Source: Aalborgiella sp963841045
GTDB lineage: Bacteria; Pseudomonadota; Gammaproteobacteria; Burkholderiales; Burkholderiaceae_C
Assembly (NCBI GenBank): GCA_963841045.1
Contig: CAWJBD010000003.1
Span: forward strand, 186,001-250,000
DNA length: 64,000 nucleotides
Direction of reading: 5' to 3'
The notes under the pieces are model-generated. The model was not told where the DNA came from. It saw nothing but the letters and a program-made list of their open reading frames with translations, and made no database searches. Shown piece after piece: positions 19,362 through 28,791 of the stretch (position 1 is its first letter; every line of letters starts with the position of its first letter). A program made the position numbers and the translations under genes.

Positions 19362-19953
19362 TTATCGTCTGTCCACCAACGCGTGCGCGATAGTACCTAA
19401 GTCCACATACTCCAGTTCGCTGCCAATCGGCACACCACGCGCCAAGCGGGTCACGTGTACATGGCGTGCTTTGAGTTCTTCGCTGATGACATGGGATGTC
19501 ACCTCACCTTCGGCCGTGAAATTGGTTGCCAAAATCACCTCTTGCACTTTGCCTTCAGCGACACGATCAAAAAGTTTTTGCAAACCAATGTCTTTTGGCC
19601 CAATGCCATCCAACGGGCTTAATTTGCCCATCAACACAAAGTAAAGCCCTTTGAACGCGCCGGTGCGTTCTAAGGCGTATTGGTCTGCTGGGGTTTCCAC
19701 CACGCACAAGCGTGTTTGGTCGCGCGATTCGTCGCTGCAAGTCGGGCAAATGTAGCGCCTGCGTCAAAGTATTGCACAGAGCGCAATGTTTTACTTGTGT
19801 TGCCGCTTGGGTCAGTGCCTGCGCCATGTGCAGCGCGCCTTCGCGGTCATGCTGCAACAAGTGAAACGCCATGCGCTGCGCCGACTTCACGCCCACGCCT
19901 GGCAATCGGCGCAAAGCCTGTATCAGCGTGTCGAGGGCGTTGTTATCAGCCAC
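19362..19953 (-). CDS. recR: Recombination protein RecR, one frameshift
   Basis: Works with RecF and RecO in loading RecA at gaps. The N-terminal part is LIQALRRLPGVGVKSAQRMAFHLL; the zinc motif reads CALCNTLTQRYICPTC once one extra G near 19765 is removed; then SDESRDQTRLCVVETPADQYALE and the Toprim region LDGIGPKDIGL follow, ending at 19362. Without the correction the frame splits into 19567-19953 and 19362-19709. Restored length is about 196 residues, normal. It lies directly downstream of ybaB and dnaX, the usual order. The shift is probably a sequence error. Confidence 0.92.
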
Positions 19954-19957
19954 TGAA

Positions 19958-20290
19958 TTAAAATGGAAATTTCATGCCGCCTGGTAGCCCGGGCATGCCT
20001 TTGGATAATCCACCCATTTTGGCTTCGCTGTTTTCAGCCAATTGGCGTGTGGCATCGTTGATGGCGACTGTCAACATGTCTTCCAACATGTCTTTGTCGT
20101 CTGCCAGCAAACTTGGATCAATCTCAATGCGCTTGACCACATGCTTGCCTGTCATGGTGACTTTGACCAAGCCAGAACCTGCAGCACCCACAACTTCTGA
20201 ATTGGCCAATTCTTCTTGCGCCTTCTTCATGTTTTCTTGCATGGCCGTGGCTTGTTTCATCAGTCCGGCGAGTTGTCCTTTGTTGAACAT
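19958..20290 (-). CDS. YbaB/EbfC nucleoid-associated protein
   Basis: A DNA-binding dimer of about 110 residues. The family features are the N-terminal helix LAGLMKQATAMQENMKKAQEEL, the region VKVTMTGKHVVKRIEIDPSLL, and the Gly/Pro-rich end GMPGLPGGMKFPF. It lies between dnaX and recR, the standard place for this gene, with 4 bases to recR and about 54 bases to dnaX. No disruption. Confidence 0.95.
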   Translation of the reverse strand: MFNKGQLAGLMKQATAMQENMKKAQEELANSEVVGAAGSGLVKVTMTGKHVVKRIEIDPSLLADDKDMLEDMLTVAINDATRQLAENSEAKMGGLSKGMPGLPGGMKFPF

Positions 20291-20344
20291 ATTGATTTCC
20301 TTTTCTAAAACTAAGTTTGTAACGAGTTGGTGATGATTTGGATA

Positions 20345-22230
20345 TTACAAAATCTGGATGCTGTTGGGGACAATTTTCGCGCCAAAATCGCGCATCAATT
20401 TTTGCACGTAGTCATCTTGTGTGATGATCTCTTGCGCCATGCGTTGCTTTTCTGCGGCAGCAGCGGCAATGCGTTTGGCTGGCGTGTCGCTGGCGGGGCC
20501 AATTTCGATGCTCAGGCGCACCGACTGACCAATACTGGCCAGAGCCATTTGCAATTTTTCTGGTGTGCCACTTTGGCTCAGCGATTCACGCTCTATCCGC
20601 AACAACCAATCGTGCGGCTGTGGCGCATCATTCACCGTGCGTGCCAGTAATTGCGATTGCAAAGCCAATTCACGCACCAATGCGGCAATGGATTCTGCTG
20701 CCAACAACTGTTGCACCATGCTGTGCCACACATCGCCTTCTGGTGTCAGCACCAATTCAGCTGGTGCAATGGCGGCATTGATGCTGGAACGCTCAGTGCG
20801 TTGCTCTGTGCGGCCACTCGGTTCAGACTGCACACGCACTGGTATTGCTACCATTTTTGTAGCAGTATAGGCATTATTTACGCCGGATACAGGCTGATTT
20901 TCTATAGATTTTTCAGCTTGAACTAATTTTTTCCCTTCGACAGGTTCAGGTCGAACGGGTGCAGCGGTTGCAGGTGCTGCGTTTGATGGCGTTTGGGGCA
21001 CAGCATGAGTTGGTGCTGCGGATTGCGCTGGTGCTGAAGTTGCAGGCGGCTTAGCCGGCGTCAGACTTTTTTTTTCAGCCGATTCTGCTGATGTACCTTT
21101 GGAAGCGCTATTCCCCGCTGCGGGCTTGAAAGCCAACAAGCGCAGCAGCACCATGGTCAACGCGGCGTATTCATCTGGTGCCAAGCCCAATTCAGCGCGA
21201 CCATGCAAACACATGCTGTAGAGCAATTGCGTCTCATCAGCTGGCAACAGTTTTGCCAATCGTGCTGTTTCAGCGCTTCGGCATCGCTGTCATCCACCGG
21301 CATGGCCGGTACGGCTTGATGCACCGCCATGCGCTGCAACACTGCGCTCATTTCTTCAAGTGTGGATGCAGCAGACAAACCATTGATGCGCAATGATTCA
21401 GAAATATCCACCACCGTTTTGCCGTCGCCTTGCGCCAAAGCATCTATCAAACGAAACACATAACTGCGGTCCACACTGCCCAACATTTGTCTTACCGCAG
21501 CTTCTTCCAAACGCCCATTGGTTTGCATGCCGCTAAAAGCAATGGCTTGATCGGTCAGCGACAGCGCATCGCGCATGGAGCCGCGTGCGCCGCGCGACAG
21601 CAAGCGCAAGGCTTGTGCATCTGCGCTCAATCCTTCAGCGGTCAACACTTTTTGCAAATGCTCTTGCACCGTTTCGGGTGCCATGGGGCGCAAATTGAAT
21701 TGCAAGCAACGTGACAACACCGTGACCGGCACTTTTTGCGGGTCCGTGGTGGCCAGCACAAATTTCAAATACTCAGGTGGCTCTTCCAGCGTTTTCAACA
21801 TCGCATTGAACGCGGTGTTGGTCAGCATGTGCACCTCGTCAATCATGAACACTTTGAAGCGCCCTTGCACCGGTTTGTAAACCGCTTGCTCTAACAGGGT
21901 TTGAACTTCGTCCACACCACGGTTCGAAGCCGCGTCCAGCTCGGTGTAATCGACAAAACGGCCGCTGTCGATATCGGTACAGGCTTGGCACACGCCGCAA
22001 GGCGTAGCGGTGATGCCACCTTGACCATCGGCACCTTGGCAGTTGAGCGATTTGGCCAAAATGCGAGAAATCGTGGTCTTGCCCACACCCCGCGTGCCCG
22101 TGAACATGTAGGCATGGTGCAAACGCTGTGTGGTTAAAGCATTGGTCAAGGCTTGCACCACGTGCTCTTGCCCCACCAATTCGGTGAAGTTTTGCGGACG
22201 GTATTTGCGGGCGAGAACCAAGTAAGACAT
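20345..22230 (-). CDS. dnaX: DNA polymerase III subunits tau/gamma, one frameshift, carries an in-frame repeat
   Basis: Clamp-loader ATPase. The AAA+ core has the Walker A GTRGVGKTTISRILAKS, a zinc motif ending CGVCQAC, DEVHML and LSRCLQF. The frame breaks near 21265, after ALKQHD; the next frame reads AKLLPADETQLLYSMC and runs to 20345. Corrected length is about 628 residues. The break is not at a slippery A6G site, so I do not read it as programmed frameshifting. In the Pro/Ala-rich linker, repeat copy 4 (20845-20908) is read antisense as NQPVSGVNNAYTATKMVA. The linker is poorly conserved between species, so an insert there should do little harm. First gene of dnaX-ybaB-recR. Confidence 0.93.
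20845..20908 (+). repeat. Interspersed repeat, copy 4 (inside dnaX, antisense)
   Basis: TTGCTACCATTTTTGTAGCA arm, then GTATAGGCATTATTTACGCC and GGATACAGGCTGATTTT. It keeps TAG at the diagnostic position, which is harmless because dnaX reads the opposite strand. The antisense frame matches that used in fmt. Confidence 0.88.
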
Positions 22231-22317
22231 AAGCAGTAGATTCTACGTTGAGTTTGCTCAAACACGCGCTCAGATGTGCTTTAATAAGCTGGTTCGATTG
22301 TCAACTTGGAGAAAATC

Positions 22318-23526
22318 ATGCAACTTAAAAACGTGTTCAAACGCACCCTTATTCTGGGAGCTGCCATTGGTACTTTGGGCGTATTTTTTGCCGCCCCCCT
22401 TGCACATGCGCAAGACAAAACCATCAAAATTGCCCACATTTACAGCAAAACGGGCCCTTTAGAAGCTTATGGCAAACAAACCGCCACGGGTTTCATGATG
22501 GGCTTGGATTACGCCACTGGCGGCACCATGACAGTTGCCGGCAAAAAGTTGGTCGTGATTGAAAAAGACGACCAAGGCAAGCCAGATTTGGGTAAAAGCC
22601 TGTTGGCAGCCGCTTATGGTGATGACAAAGCTGATTTGGCCGTAGGCCCAACCGCATCGCCCGTTGCATTGGCCATGTTGCCAGTAGCCGAAGAATACAA
22701 AAAAATCTTGTTGGTCGAGCCAGCAGTGGCCGATTCCATCACCGGTGACAAGTGGAACAAATACATTTTCCGCACCGGTCGCAACAGCTCGCAAGACGCG
22801 ATTGCCAACGCCGCTGCCATGGACAAAGCCGGCATCACCATTGCCACCATGGCGCAAGACTCTGCTTTCGGTCGCGACGGTGTGAAAGCGTTTAAAGAAG
22901 CCATCAAAAAAGCCAAGCTGGTGCATGAAGAATATTTGCCACCAGCTACCACCGATTTCACCGCCGGTGGTCAGCGCTTGATTGACAAATTAAAAGGCAT
23001 CCCTGGACGCAAAGTGATCTTCATCATTTGGGCGGGCGGTAATCCTTTCAAAATTGCCGACATGGATTTGAAACGCCATGGCATCGAAATCGCAACCGGT
23101 GGCAACATCTTGCCAGCTTTGGTGGCATATAAACAATTCCCTGGCATGGAAGGCGCAGCTTACTATTACTTTGGCATGCCAAAAAATACGGTCAACGATG
23201 CCATGGTGTCGCGTCATTACACACAGTTCAAATCACCCCCTGACTTCTTCACTGCAGGTGGCTTCTCTGCAGCGATGGCGGTGGTGACAGCGCTCAAAAA
23301 ATCCAATGGTGATGCCAGTGCCAACACACTGATCAAAACCATGGAAGGCATGAGTTTTGATACACCCAAGGGCAAAATGACCTTCCGCAAAGAAGACCAT
23401 CAAGCGATGCAAAACATGTACCACTTCAAGATCAAAATTGACCCTGCTTTTGCTTGGGGTGTACCTGAGTTAGTGCGTGAAATCAAAGCTGAGGAAATGC
23501 AAATTCCTATTCGCAACAAACGTTGA
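22318..23526 (+). CDS. Branched-chain amino acid ABC transporter, substrate-binding protein
   Basis: Periplasmic solute receptor of the Leu/Ile/Val-binding type. A cleavable signal peptide ends at APLAHAQDKT, then KIAHIYSKTGPLEAYGKQTATGF. Later features are the family's VGPTASPVALAMLPVAEEYKKILL and DSAFGRDGVKAFKEAIKKA. The ATG at 22318 is preceded by GGAG at 22308; an upstream TTG at 22306 is less likely. It starts a five-gene importer set with livG, livF, livH and livM. The ligand may be any branched-chain or related amino acid, or an aromatic or amide compound. Confidence 0.93.
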   Translation: MQLKNVFKRTLILGAAIGTLGVFFAAPLAHAQDKTIKIAHIYSKTGPLEAYGKQTATGFMMGLDYATGGTMTVAGKKLVVIEKDDQGKPDLGKSLLAAAYGDDKADLAVGPTASPVALAMLPVAEEYKKILLVEPAVADSITGDKWNKYIFRTGRNSSQDAIANAAAMDKAGITIATMAQDSAFGRDGVKAFKEAIKKAKLVHEEYLPPATTDFTAGGQRLIDKLKGIPGRKVIFIIWAGGNPFKIADMDLKRHGIEIATGGNILPALVAYKQFPGMEGAAYYYFGMPKNTVNDAMVSRHYTQFKSPPDFFTAGGFSAAMAVVTALKKSNGDASANTLIKTMEGMSFDTPKGKMTFRKEDHQAMQNMYHFKIKIDPAFAWGVPELVREIKAEEMQIPIRNKR

Positions 23527-23557
23527 TAGGTTTGGTTCGCTAAAGCGGTCGTTTAGC

Positions 23558-24317
23558 ATGCTCGAAACACGTGAACTCACGGTTCGCTTTGGCGGACACG
23601 TGGCTGTGAATGCCGTCAGCTGTACTTTTCAGCCTGGCACATTGACAGCCATCGTTGGGACCCAACGGGGCGGGCAAAACAACTTACTTCAACCTCATCT
23701 CAGGGCAAATCAAAGCGTCCAGTGGTGAGGTGCTGTTGAACCAACGTAATTTGGCCGGTTTAAGCCCATCGGCTCGCACCCATGCAGGACTGGGGCGAGC
23801 TTTTCAGTTGACCAATTTGTTCCCGCATTTAACGGTGCTGGAAAACGTGCGCTTGGCGGTGCAAGCCACCCCCAATGGTGCGCACAAAGGTGGCTTCAAC
23901 TTATGGAGCGTGTGGAGTGATCACCACGGGCTGACAGAAAAAGCACACACCATATTGGAAACTGTGGCCATGGCCGATAAACAGCATGCGCTGGTGGCCA
24001 GCTTGCCGCACGGTGACCAACGCAAATTGGAAGTGGCCTTGCTGATGGCCTTGGACCCACTGGTGTACATGTTTGACGAACCCACCGCTGGTATGAGTGC
24101 CGAAGAAGCTCCGGTGATATTGAATTTGATACGCCAACTCAAAGCCGATAAAAGCAAAATCATTTTGTTGGTGGAGCACAAAATGGATGTGGTGCGCGAA
24201 TTGGCGGATCGCATCATCGTCTTGCACAACGGTCAACTGGTGGCCGATGGTGAGCCTGCAGCTGTGATTGCCTCTCCCATCGTTCAAGAAGCGTATTTGG
24301 GGGTAGCACCCGCATGA
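23558..24317 (+). CDS. livG: Branched-chain amino acid ABC transporter ATPase LivG, one frameshift
   Basis: ATP-binding subunit. Its N-terminus reads MLETRELTVRFGGHVAVNAVS. The Walker A region is broken by an extra base near 23661; removing it gives IVGPNGAGKTTYFNLISG. The remaining frame has LGRAFQLTNLFPHLTV (Q-loop), LPHGDQRKLEVALLMA in place of LSGGQ, and VYMFDEPTAGMS (Walker B). Its end overlaps livF by four bases (ATGA). The extra base falls in the most conserved motif of the family and is very likely a sequence error. Confidence 0.93.
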
Positions 24318-25051
24318 CGAATCAGAACAATGCCAATTTGTTGACGCTACAAGGTGTACACACCCACATCGGTGCGTACCACATTTTGCATGGTGTCGAT
24401 TTGACTGTGCCACGTGGTCAACTGACCATGCTCTTAGGTCGCAACGGCGCCGGCAAAACCACCACCCTGCGCACCATCATGGGCTTGTGGCATGCCAGTC
24501 AAGGTACTGTGCATTTCAATGGCCAAGACATCACTGCATCGAATACGCCCGATATTGCGGGCTTGAGCATTGCCTATGTGCCTGAAAACATGGGTATCTT
24601 TGCCGACCTGACAGTGAAAGAAAACATGCTACTGGCTGCAAGGCAAGCCAAGCGCGCCAGCCAGATGGACGAAACACGTCTGAACTGGATATTCGAATTG
24701 TTCCCCGCCGTGAAAAAATTTTGGAACCACCCTGCAGGCAAACTGTCGGGTGGACAAAAACAAATGCTGGCAGTGGCGCGAGCGATTGTGGAGCCACGTG
24801 AGTTGTTGATTGTGGACGAACCCAGCAAAGGCTTGGCACCTGCCATCATCAACAACATGATTGACGCGTTCGCACAGCTCAAAGCAACGGGCACAACACT
24901 CTTGCTGGTCGAGCAAAACATCAACTTCGCAAAGCGCTTGGGTGACCATGTGGCGGTGATGGACAACGGCCGTGTGGTGCATGCGGGCAGCATGCAAGCT
25001 TTGGCCAACGACGAAGCCTTGCAACAATCTTTATTGGGTTTGGCACTATGA
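24314..25051 (+). CDS. livF: Branched-chain amino acid ABC transporter ATPase LivF
   Basis: Second ATPase of the importer, 245 residues. Motifs: LLGRNGAGKTTTLRTIMGL (Walker A), YVPENMGIF (Q-loop area), LSGGQKQMLAVARAI (signature), LLIVDEPSKGLAP (Walker B) and LLVEQNINFA (switch His replaced by Asn at this position, as in many LivF proteins). It overlaps livG and livH by four bases at both ends, so translation is coupled. No disruption. Confidence 0.95.
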   Translation: MTNQNNANLLTLQGVHTHIGAYHILHGVDLTVPRGQLTMLLGRNGAGKTTTLRTIMGLWHASQGTVHFNGQDITASNTPDIAGLSIAYVPENMGIFADLTVKENMLLAARQAKRASQMDETRLNWIFELFPAVKKFWNHPAGKLSGGQKQMLAVARAIVEPRELLIVDEPSKGLAPAIINNMIDAFAQLKATGTTLLLVEQNINFAKRLGDHVAVMDNGRVVHAGSMQALANDEALQQSLLGLAL

Positions 25052-26028
25052 AACTCGACTTCGATTGGAAACCCATCGCCTTGGTGCCCTTGTTGGCACT
25101 GGTGGTTTGGCCTTTCATTGGCTCATCATCCACGTGGTTGACTTTGACCGTGGCAGGATTGGCCATGGGCATGATTATTTTCATCATTGCTTCGGGTTTG
25201 ACGCTGGTGTTTGGTTTGATGGACGTACTGAATTTTGGCCATGGTGTGTTCATTGCACTGGGCGCTTTTGTCGCCACCACGGTGATGGGTTTCATGGGCG
25301 ATTGGACTGGCTCTGCCGATTTGTGGCGCAATTTGGTCGCCATTTTTCCTGCCATGTTGGTCGCCATGCTGGTGGCGGGCGCTGTGGGATTTGCTTTTGA
25401 GCGTTACATCGTGCGCCCGGTCTATGGTCAACACTTGAAACAAATCTTGATCACCATGGGCGGCATGATCATTGGCGAAGAGCTCATCAAAGTGATTTGG
25501 GGCCCCGCGCAATTGCCGCTGCCCCTGCCCGAAGCCATGCGCGGTGCGGTGCTCTTGGGCGATGCAGCAATTGAAAAATACCGCTTGCTGGCGGTGGTGG
25601 TGGGCTTGGCAGTGTTTGCACTCTTGGCGTGGACGCTCACCCGCACCAAAATTGGCTTGCTGATTCGCGCTGGCGTGCAAGACCGCGAGATGGTCGAATC
25701 ATTGGGTTACCGAATCAAACGCTTGTTTGTCGGTGTGTTTGTGGTGGGCAGTGCGTTGGCTGGTTTGGGTGGCGTGATGTGGGGCTTGTACCAACAGAAC
25801 GTGACACCGCAAATGGGTGCGCAAGTGAATGTGTTGATTTTCATCGTCATCATCATTGGTGGCTTGGGCTCTACTGGCGGCGCATTGATTGGTGCTTTGC
25901 TGGTGGGTTTGATGGCAAATTACACTGGGTTTTTGTTACCCAAAGTGGCCTTGTTTTCCAACATTGCATTGATGGTCGCAATTTTGTTGTGGCGACCTCA
26001 AGGTGTTTATCCAGTGGCAAATAGATAA
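25048..26028 (+). CDS. livH: Branched-chain amino acid ABC transporter permease LivH
   Basis: Inner-membrane permease of 326 residues with about eight hydrophobic segments. Family features are ASGLTLVFGLMDVLNFGHGVFIALGAF, VIRPVYGQHLKQIL-like loop, and the GLGGVMWGLYQ / IGGLGSTGGALIGALLVGL block that contacts the ATPase. It overlaps livF and ends six bases before livM. Confidence 0.95.
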   Translation: MKLDFDWKPIALVPLLALVVWPFIGSSSTWLTLTVAGLAMGMIIFIIASGLTLVFGLMDVLNFGHGVFIALGAFVATTVMGFMGDWTGSADLWRNLVAIFPAMLVAMLVAGAVGFAFERYIVRPVYGQHLKQILITMGGMIIGEELIKVIWGPAQLPLPLPEAMRGAVLLGDAAIEKYRLLAVVVGLAVFALLAWTLTRTKIGLLIRAGVQDREMVESLGYRIKRLFVGVFVVGSALAGLGGVMWGLYQQNVTPQMGAQVNVLIFIVIIIGGLGSTGGALIGALLVGLMANYTGFLLPKVALFSNIALMVAILLWRPQGVYPVANR

Positions 26029-26033
26029 AACTT

Positions 26034-27107
26034 ATGTTGAGCAAAATCTTATCCAACGATTTACCCCGTAGTCGCATACTGGCTGTGATGTTGCTGGTGC
26101 TGGTGCTGGGTTTGGCGTTCGCGCCGTTTATTTTCCCGGGCGTGAAGGCTTTGAACGTGGCCGCTAAGGTGCTGGTATTCATCGTGTTGGTCGCCAGTTT
26201 TGATTTGCTCTTGGGCTACACCGGCATTGTGAGTTTTGCGCACACCATGTTTTTTGGCATTGGTGCGTATGGCATTGCGCTGGCCACCACGCACATGGGC
26301 GCGACTTGGACGGCTTTGGGTGTGGGTTTGGTTTCGTCCTTGGCTTTGTCGTTTGTGCTGGCTTTGTTGATTGGACTTTTCTCTCTGCGCGTGCGCGCCA
26401 TCTTTTTTGCCATGATCACCTTGGCAATTGCATCGGCTTTTTTAACGCTGGCATCGCAACTGTCCGACATCACCGGTGGTGAAGATGGTTTGTCTTTCAA
26501 AGTACCCGAAGTGTTGACCAGCAGTTTTGAATTCAGCGAGCAACCGTTTTTGGGCGCATCGCTGGATGGCCGTTTGTTGTGCTATTACTTGCTGTTTGCG
26601 GTGACAGTGGTTTTGTTTTTATCGCTCTTACGCATTGTCAATTCACCCTTTGGTCGCGTGCTGCAAGCGATTCGTGAAAACGAATTTCGTGCCGAAGCAA
26701 TTGGCTACCGCGTGGTGGTTTACCGCACCACGTCCAGCATTCTTTCTGCTTTGTTTGCCTGCATGGCCGGTGCAATGTTGGCACTTTGGCTGCGCTACAA
26801 CGGGCCTGACACATCGTTGTCGTTTGAAATCATGATGGATGTGCTCTTGATTGTGGTCATAGGCGGCATGGGCACCATGTATGGCTCCATTATTGGTGCT
26901 GTGTTGTTTCTCATCGCCCAAAGTTACTTGCAAGATTTGCTGCGCATCGGCAGCGAAGCAGCCAGCTCTTTGCCATGGCTGTCCGCCCTGCTCTCACCCG
27001 ACCGTTGGTTGCTGTGGTTGGGCGTGTTGTTTGTGTTGTCGGTCTATTACTTCCCAACAGGCGTGGTGGGCAAACTGCGCACCAGTGCTATGCTGCGTGG
27101 CAAGTGA
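26034..27107 (+). CDS. livM: Branched-chain amino acid ABC transporter permease LivM
   Basis: Second permease, 357 residues. DLLLGYTGIVSFAHTMFFGIGAYG is the characteristic LivM stretch, and FGRVLQAIRENEFRAEAIGY is the cytoplasmic coupling region. The C-terminus has VVIGGMGTMYGSIIGAVL and a final membrane helix. No strong ribosome site is seen; it is close to livH and probably co-translated. It is followed by a repeat and the SRP RNA gene. Confidence 0.95.
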   Translation: MLSKILSNDLPRSRILAVMLLVLVLGLAFAPFIFPGVKALNVAAKVLVFIVLVASFDLLLGYTGIVSFAHTMFFGIGAYGIALATTHMGATWTALGVGLVSSLALSFVLALLIGLFSLRVRAIFFAMITLAIASAFLTLASQLSDITGGEDGLSFKVPEVLTSSFEFSEQPFLGASLDGRLLCYYLLFAVTVVLFLSLLRIVNSPFGRVLQAIRENEFRAEAIGYRVVVYRTTSSILSALFACMAGAMLALWLRYNGPDTSLSFEIMMDVLLIVVIGGMGTMYGSIIGAVLFLIAQSYLQDLLRIGSEAASSLPWLSALLSPDRWLLWLGVLFVLSVYYFPTGVVGKLRTSAMLRGK

Positions 27108-27112
27108 TTGTC

Positions 27113-27185
27113 TATATAAATATATAAGAAATTGACCTCTAGACGGCGTATTGATTGCCTATGCTGCTATAAAATATATAGCATT
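27113..27185 (-). repeat. Interspersed repeat, copy 5 (intergenic, next to the ffs promoter)
   Basis: Minus orientation: TGCTATATATTTTATAGCA arm, GCATAGGCAATCAATACGCC core and GTCTAGAGGTCAATTTC, AT-rich tail. Its hairpin arm (27165-27183) occupies the place where the -35 box of ffs would be. TAG is at the diagnostic position. Confidence 0.92.
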
Positions 27186-27196
27186 TCACAATCCGC

Positions 27197-27202
27197 TATA
27201 AT
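27197..27202 (+). promoter_or_regulatory. -10 box (TATAAT) of the ffs promoter
   Basis: A perfect TATAAT lies about 10 bases before the expected 5' end of the SRP RNA. No TTGACA-like box is present at 16-18 bases upstream; that place is filled by the AT-rich arm of repeat copy 5. Confidence 0.65.
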
Positions 27203-27211
27203 CAACAGCGA

Positions 27212-27301
27212 CGGGCCTTCCCACATGGTGAAGCGGCCAACCGGGTCAGGTGGGGAACCAAGCAGCCCTAACTGTGGAGCCAGTGCTGGGGTCAAGGCTC
27301 G
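27212..27301 (+). ncRNA. ffs: Signal recognition particle RNA (4.5S RNA)
   Basis: The conserved domain IV is plain: GGGTCAGGTGGGGAACCAAG followed by CAGCCC, matching the GGUCAGG - GGAA - AAGCAGCC pattern to which Ffh binds. The ends pair: GGGCCTT at 27213-27219 with AAGGCTC at 27294-27300. Length is about 90 bases, normal for bacteria with the small SRP RNA. The exact ends are inferred from the closing stem. It pairs with Ffh to target membrane proteins to SecYEG. Confidence 0.93.
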
Positions 27302-27321
27302 TCACCCCCTCCCCCTCAAAA

Positions 27322-27455
27322 TATCTCATCAGGCACTTCAAGAAATTCAGATTTTCGAGATGAAGTGCAAGGCGCACAGCGCACAGAAACCGGAATGTAC
27401 TTCAGGTACATGAGGATTTCGAGCACTGCGCAACGCCGCAGTTCGCTCGAAAAAT
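27322..27455. other. Intergenic segment with nested inverted repeats between ffs and the GST gene
   Basis: The space between ffs and the converging GST gene holds no coding frame I can support. Its ends are TTTTCGAG (27354) and CTCGAAAA (27447-27454), an inverted pair; inside, ATGTAC-TTCAG-GTACAT makes a small perfect hairpin, and there are GCACTTC / GAAGTGC arms near 27331 and 27361. It resembles the palindromic intergenic elements found in many Comamonadaceae, from memory only. It may serve as terminator for ffs, GST or both. Confidence 0.5.
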
Positions 27456-27459
27456 GAAT

Positions 27460-28134
27460 TTATTGACGTGCTTTGGCAATTTTTTCCATCAGCGCGGCTG
27501 TACTTGTCTTGCGATCTTCATTCACTTTTTGCACATGAGGTCTCTGCTTCATGGCATCTAGATACGCTGTGATTTGCGGGTAGTCGGCGTACATATCTTC
27601 TTTGTAGATGATCTTGATGAGTGACGCGATGATGGGCAAATGCACAATGGCGGCGCAGTCGGCCAAGGTGAATGTGTCGCCAGCGACATAGGGTGCAAAC
27701 TTGGCAATTTTGGCAAACGCTGCCAAATTGGTCATCAAATGTTTGCGTGTGGCATCGTATCTTTCTTGCGCAAATGCGGGTGCGCCAAAGAAGATGGGGC
27801 CGTACAGTTGCCGCGCCACCAACTCCAGATGCAAGTCCAAATACACAATCAAATGTCGCACCTGCGCAGCGGCAAACGGGTCTGCTGGGATGAGTGGATT
27901 GGCAGGGTAAGCGTCTTCAATGTATTCGCAGCAAGGGCTGGATTCCAAAATCACGCCTTGTGGCGTTTCAATGAATGGCACTTTGCCCAAGGGTGAACGC
28001 TCTGATAAAGCAGGGTTGTTTTTTAATCCTGTCCACACCAATTCTTCTTCAAACGGCACGCCTTTTTCTAAGAGCTGCAGTTTGACTTTGTTGTAATAGT
28101 TGCTGGCTGAAAATCCGCAGAGTTTGAGTGTCAT
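27460..28134 (-). CDS. Glutathione S-transferase family protein
   Basis: A 224-residue cytosolic GST. The N-terminal thioredoxin-like domain has LCGFSASNYYNKVKLQLLEKGVPFEEE, SPLGKVPFIETPQG and the glutathione-contacting ESSPCCEYIED (normally ES). The C-terminal helical domain contains FTLADCAAIVHLP, the usual DAD-like N-capping box. Substrate unknown. Single gene; upstream neighbours are on the same strand but more than 100 bases away. Confidence 0.92.
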   Translation of the reverse strand: MTLKLCGFSASNYYNKVKLQLLEKGVPFEEELVWTGLKNNPALSERSPLGKVPFIETPQGVILESSPCCEYIEDAYPANPLIPADPFAAAQVRHLIVYLDLHLELVARQLYGPIFFGAPAFAQERYDATRKHLMTNLAAFAKIAKFAPYVAGDTFTLADCAAIVHLPIIASLIKIIYKEDMYADYPQITAYLDAMKQRPHVQKVNEDRKTSTAALMEKIAKARQ

Positions 28135-28246
28135 GGTGTCTCTTTCAATGTGTGGTTCTGAAATTTATTTGGAAGACACACTGTACCGCAAAACGGTATG
28201 CGTTGTGATGGCGGACTTTGCCTCAACTTTTCGCGCAAGCTTCGCA

Positions 28247-28787
28247 CTACTTCAGCGGATGCCCCAGCGTCAGCGTCCAATAGGTTTGATACTCAGCTTT
28301 GGGGTTGTGTTTGCAACTGATGGCCATGTGCTGGTAGGCGGCGTTCATGATGTTGCGGCAATGGCCAGGGCTGGCCAGCCAAGTGGCAATGACTTCATGC
28401 ACCGCCTTTTGCCCTGCCGCAATGTTTTCAGCCACACCGCCATACGCATAGCCCGCTGCTCGTGCACGTGCGGCCATGTTCAGGCCCTGTGGGCTGGTGT
28501 GGTCAAAATAGTTTTTGGCTGCCATGTCGTGCGAATGCAGCTCGGCCGCTTTGGCCAATTGCGCATTCCAGCCCACCGCACCCACGGCATTGCCACAGGC
28601 TTGCGATTGGGCGCGCGCAGCATTCACCGCCGCCAGCACCGCATTTTTGTAGTCCGCAATTTGGCAGTCCCCCACCTCAGGCCGCCTGTGTGCGCAGCGC
28701 CACGCAGCAAACCATTGCGCCAACGAGCGACTTGGTCACTGTATTGACAGCGTTGAATTTGAAACGTGATGTGATGCGTGTCAGCAT
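28247..28787 (-). CDS. Secreted CAP-domain (SCP/PR1) protein, one frameshift in the signal region
   Basis: A CAP-superfamily protein: VNAARAQSQACG, VGWNAQLAKAAELHSHDMAAKNYFDH, ENIAAGQ and WLASPGHCRNIMN give the usual His/Glu/Glu/His cleft residues. The coding frame of the mature part begins near 28723 but lacks a signal peptide; a separate frame from ATG 28787 gives MLTRITSRF through VGAMVCCVALRTQAA, a good signal peptide. The two join if one extra T near 28680 is dropped. The product is about 178 residues. Adjacent to a second CAP gene, suggesting tandem duplication. Function of bacterial CAP proteins is unclear. Confidence 0.82.
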
Positions 28788-28791
28788 GGTT

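Noticed and set aside
21255..21275. Programmed frameshift in dnaX, as in E. coli, to make gamma and tau.
   Set aside because: There is no A6G-type slippery run or following hairpin at the break, and the break looks like the many other one-base errors. The short product would also lack the usual end.
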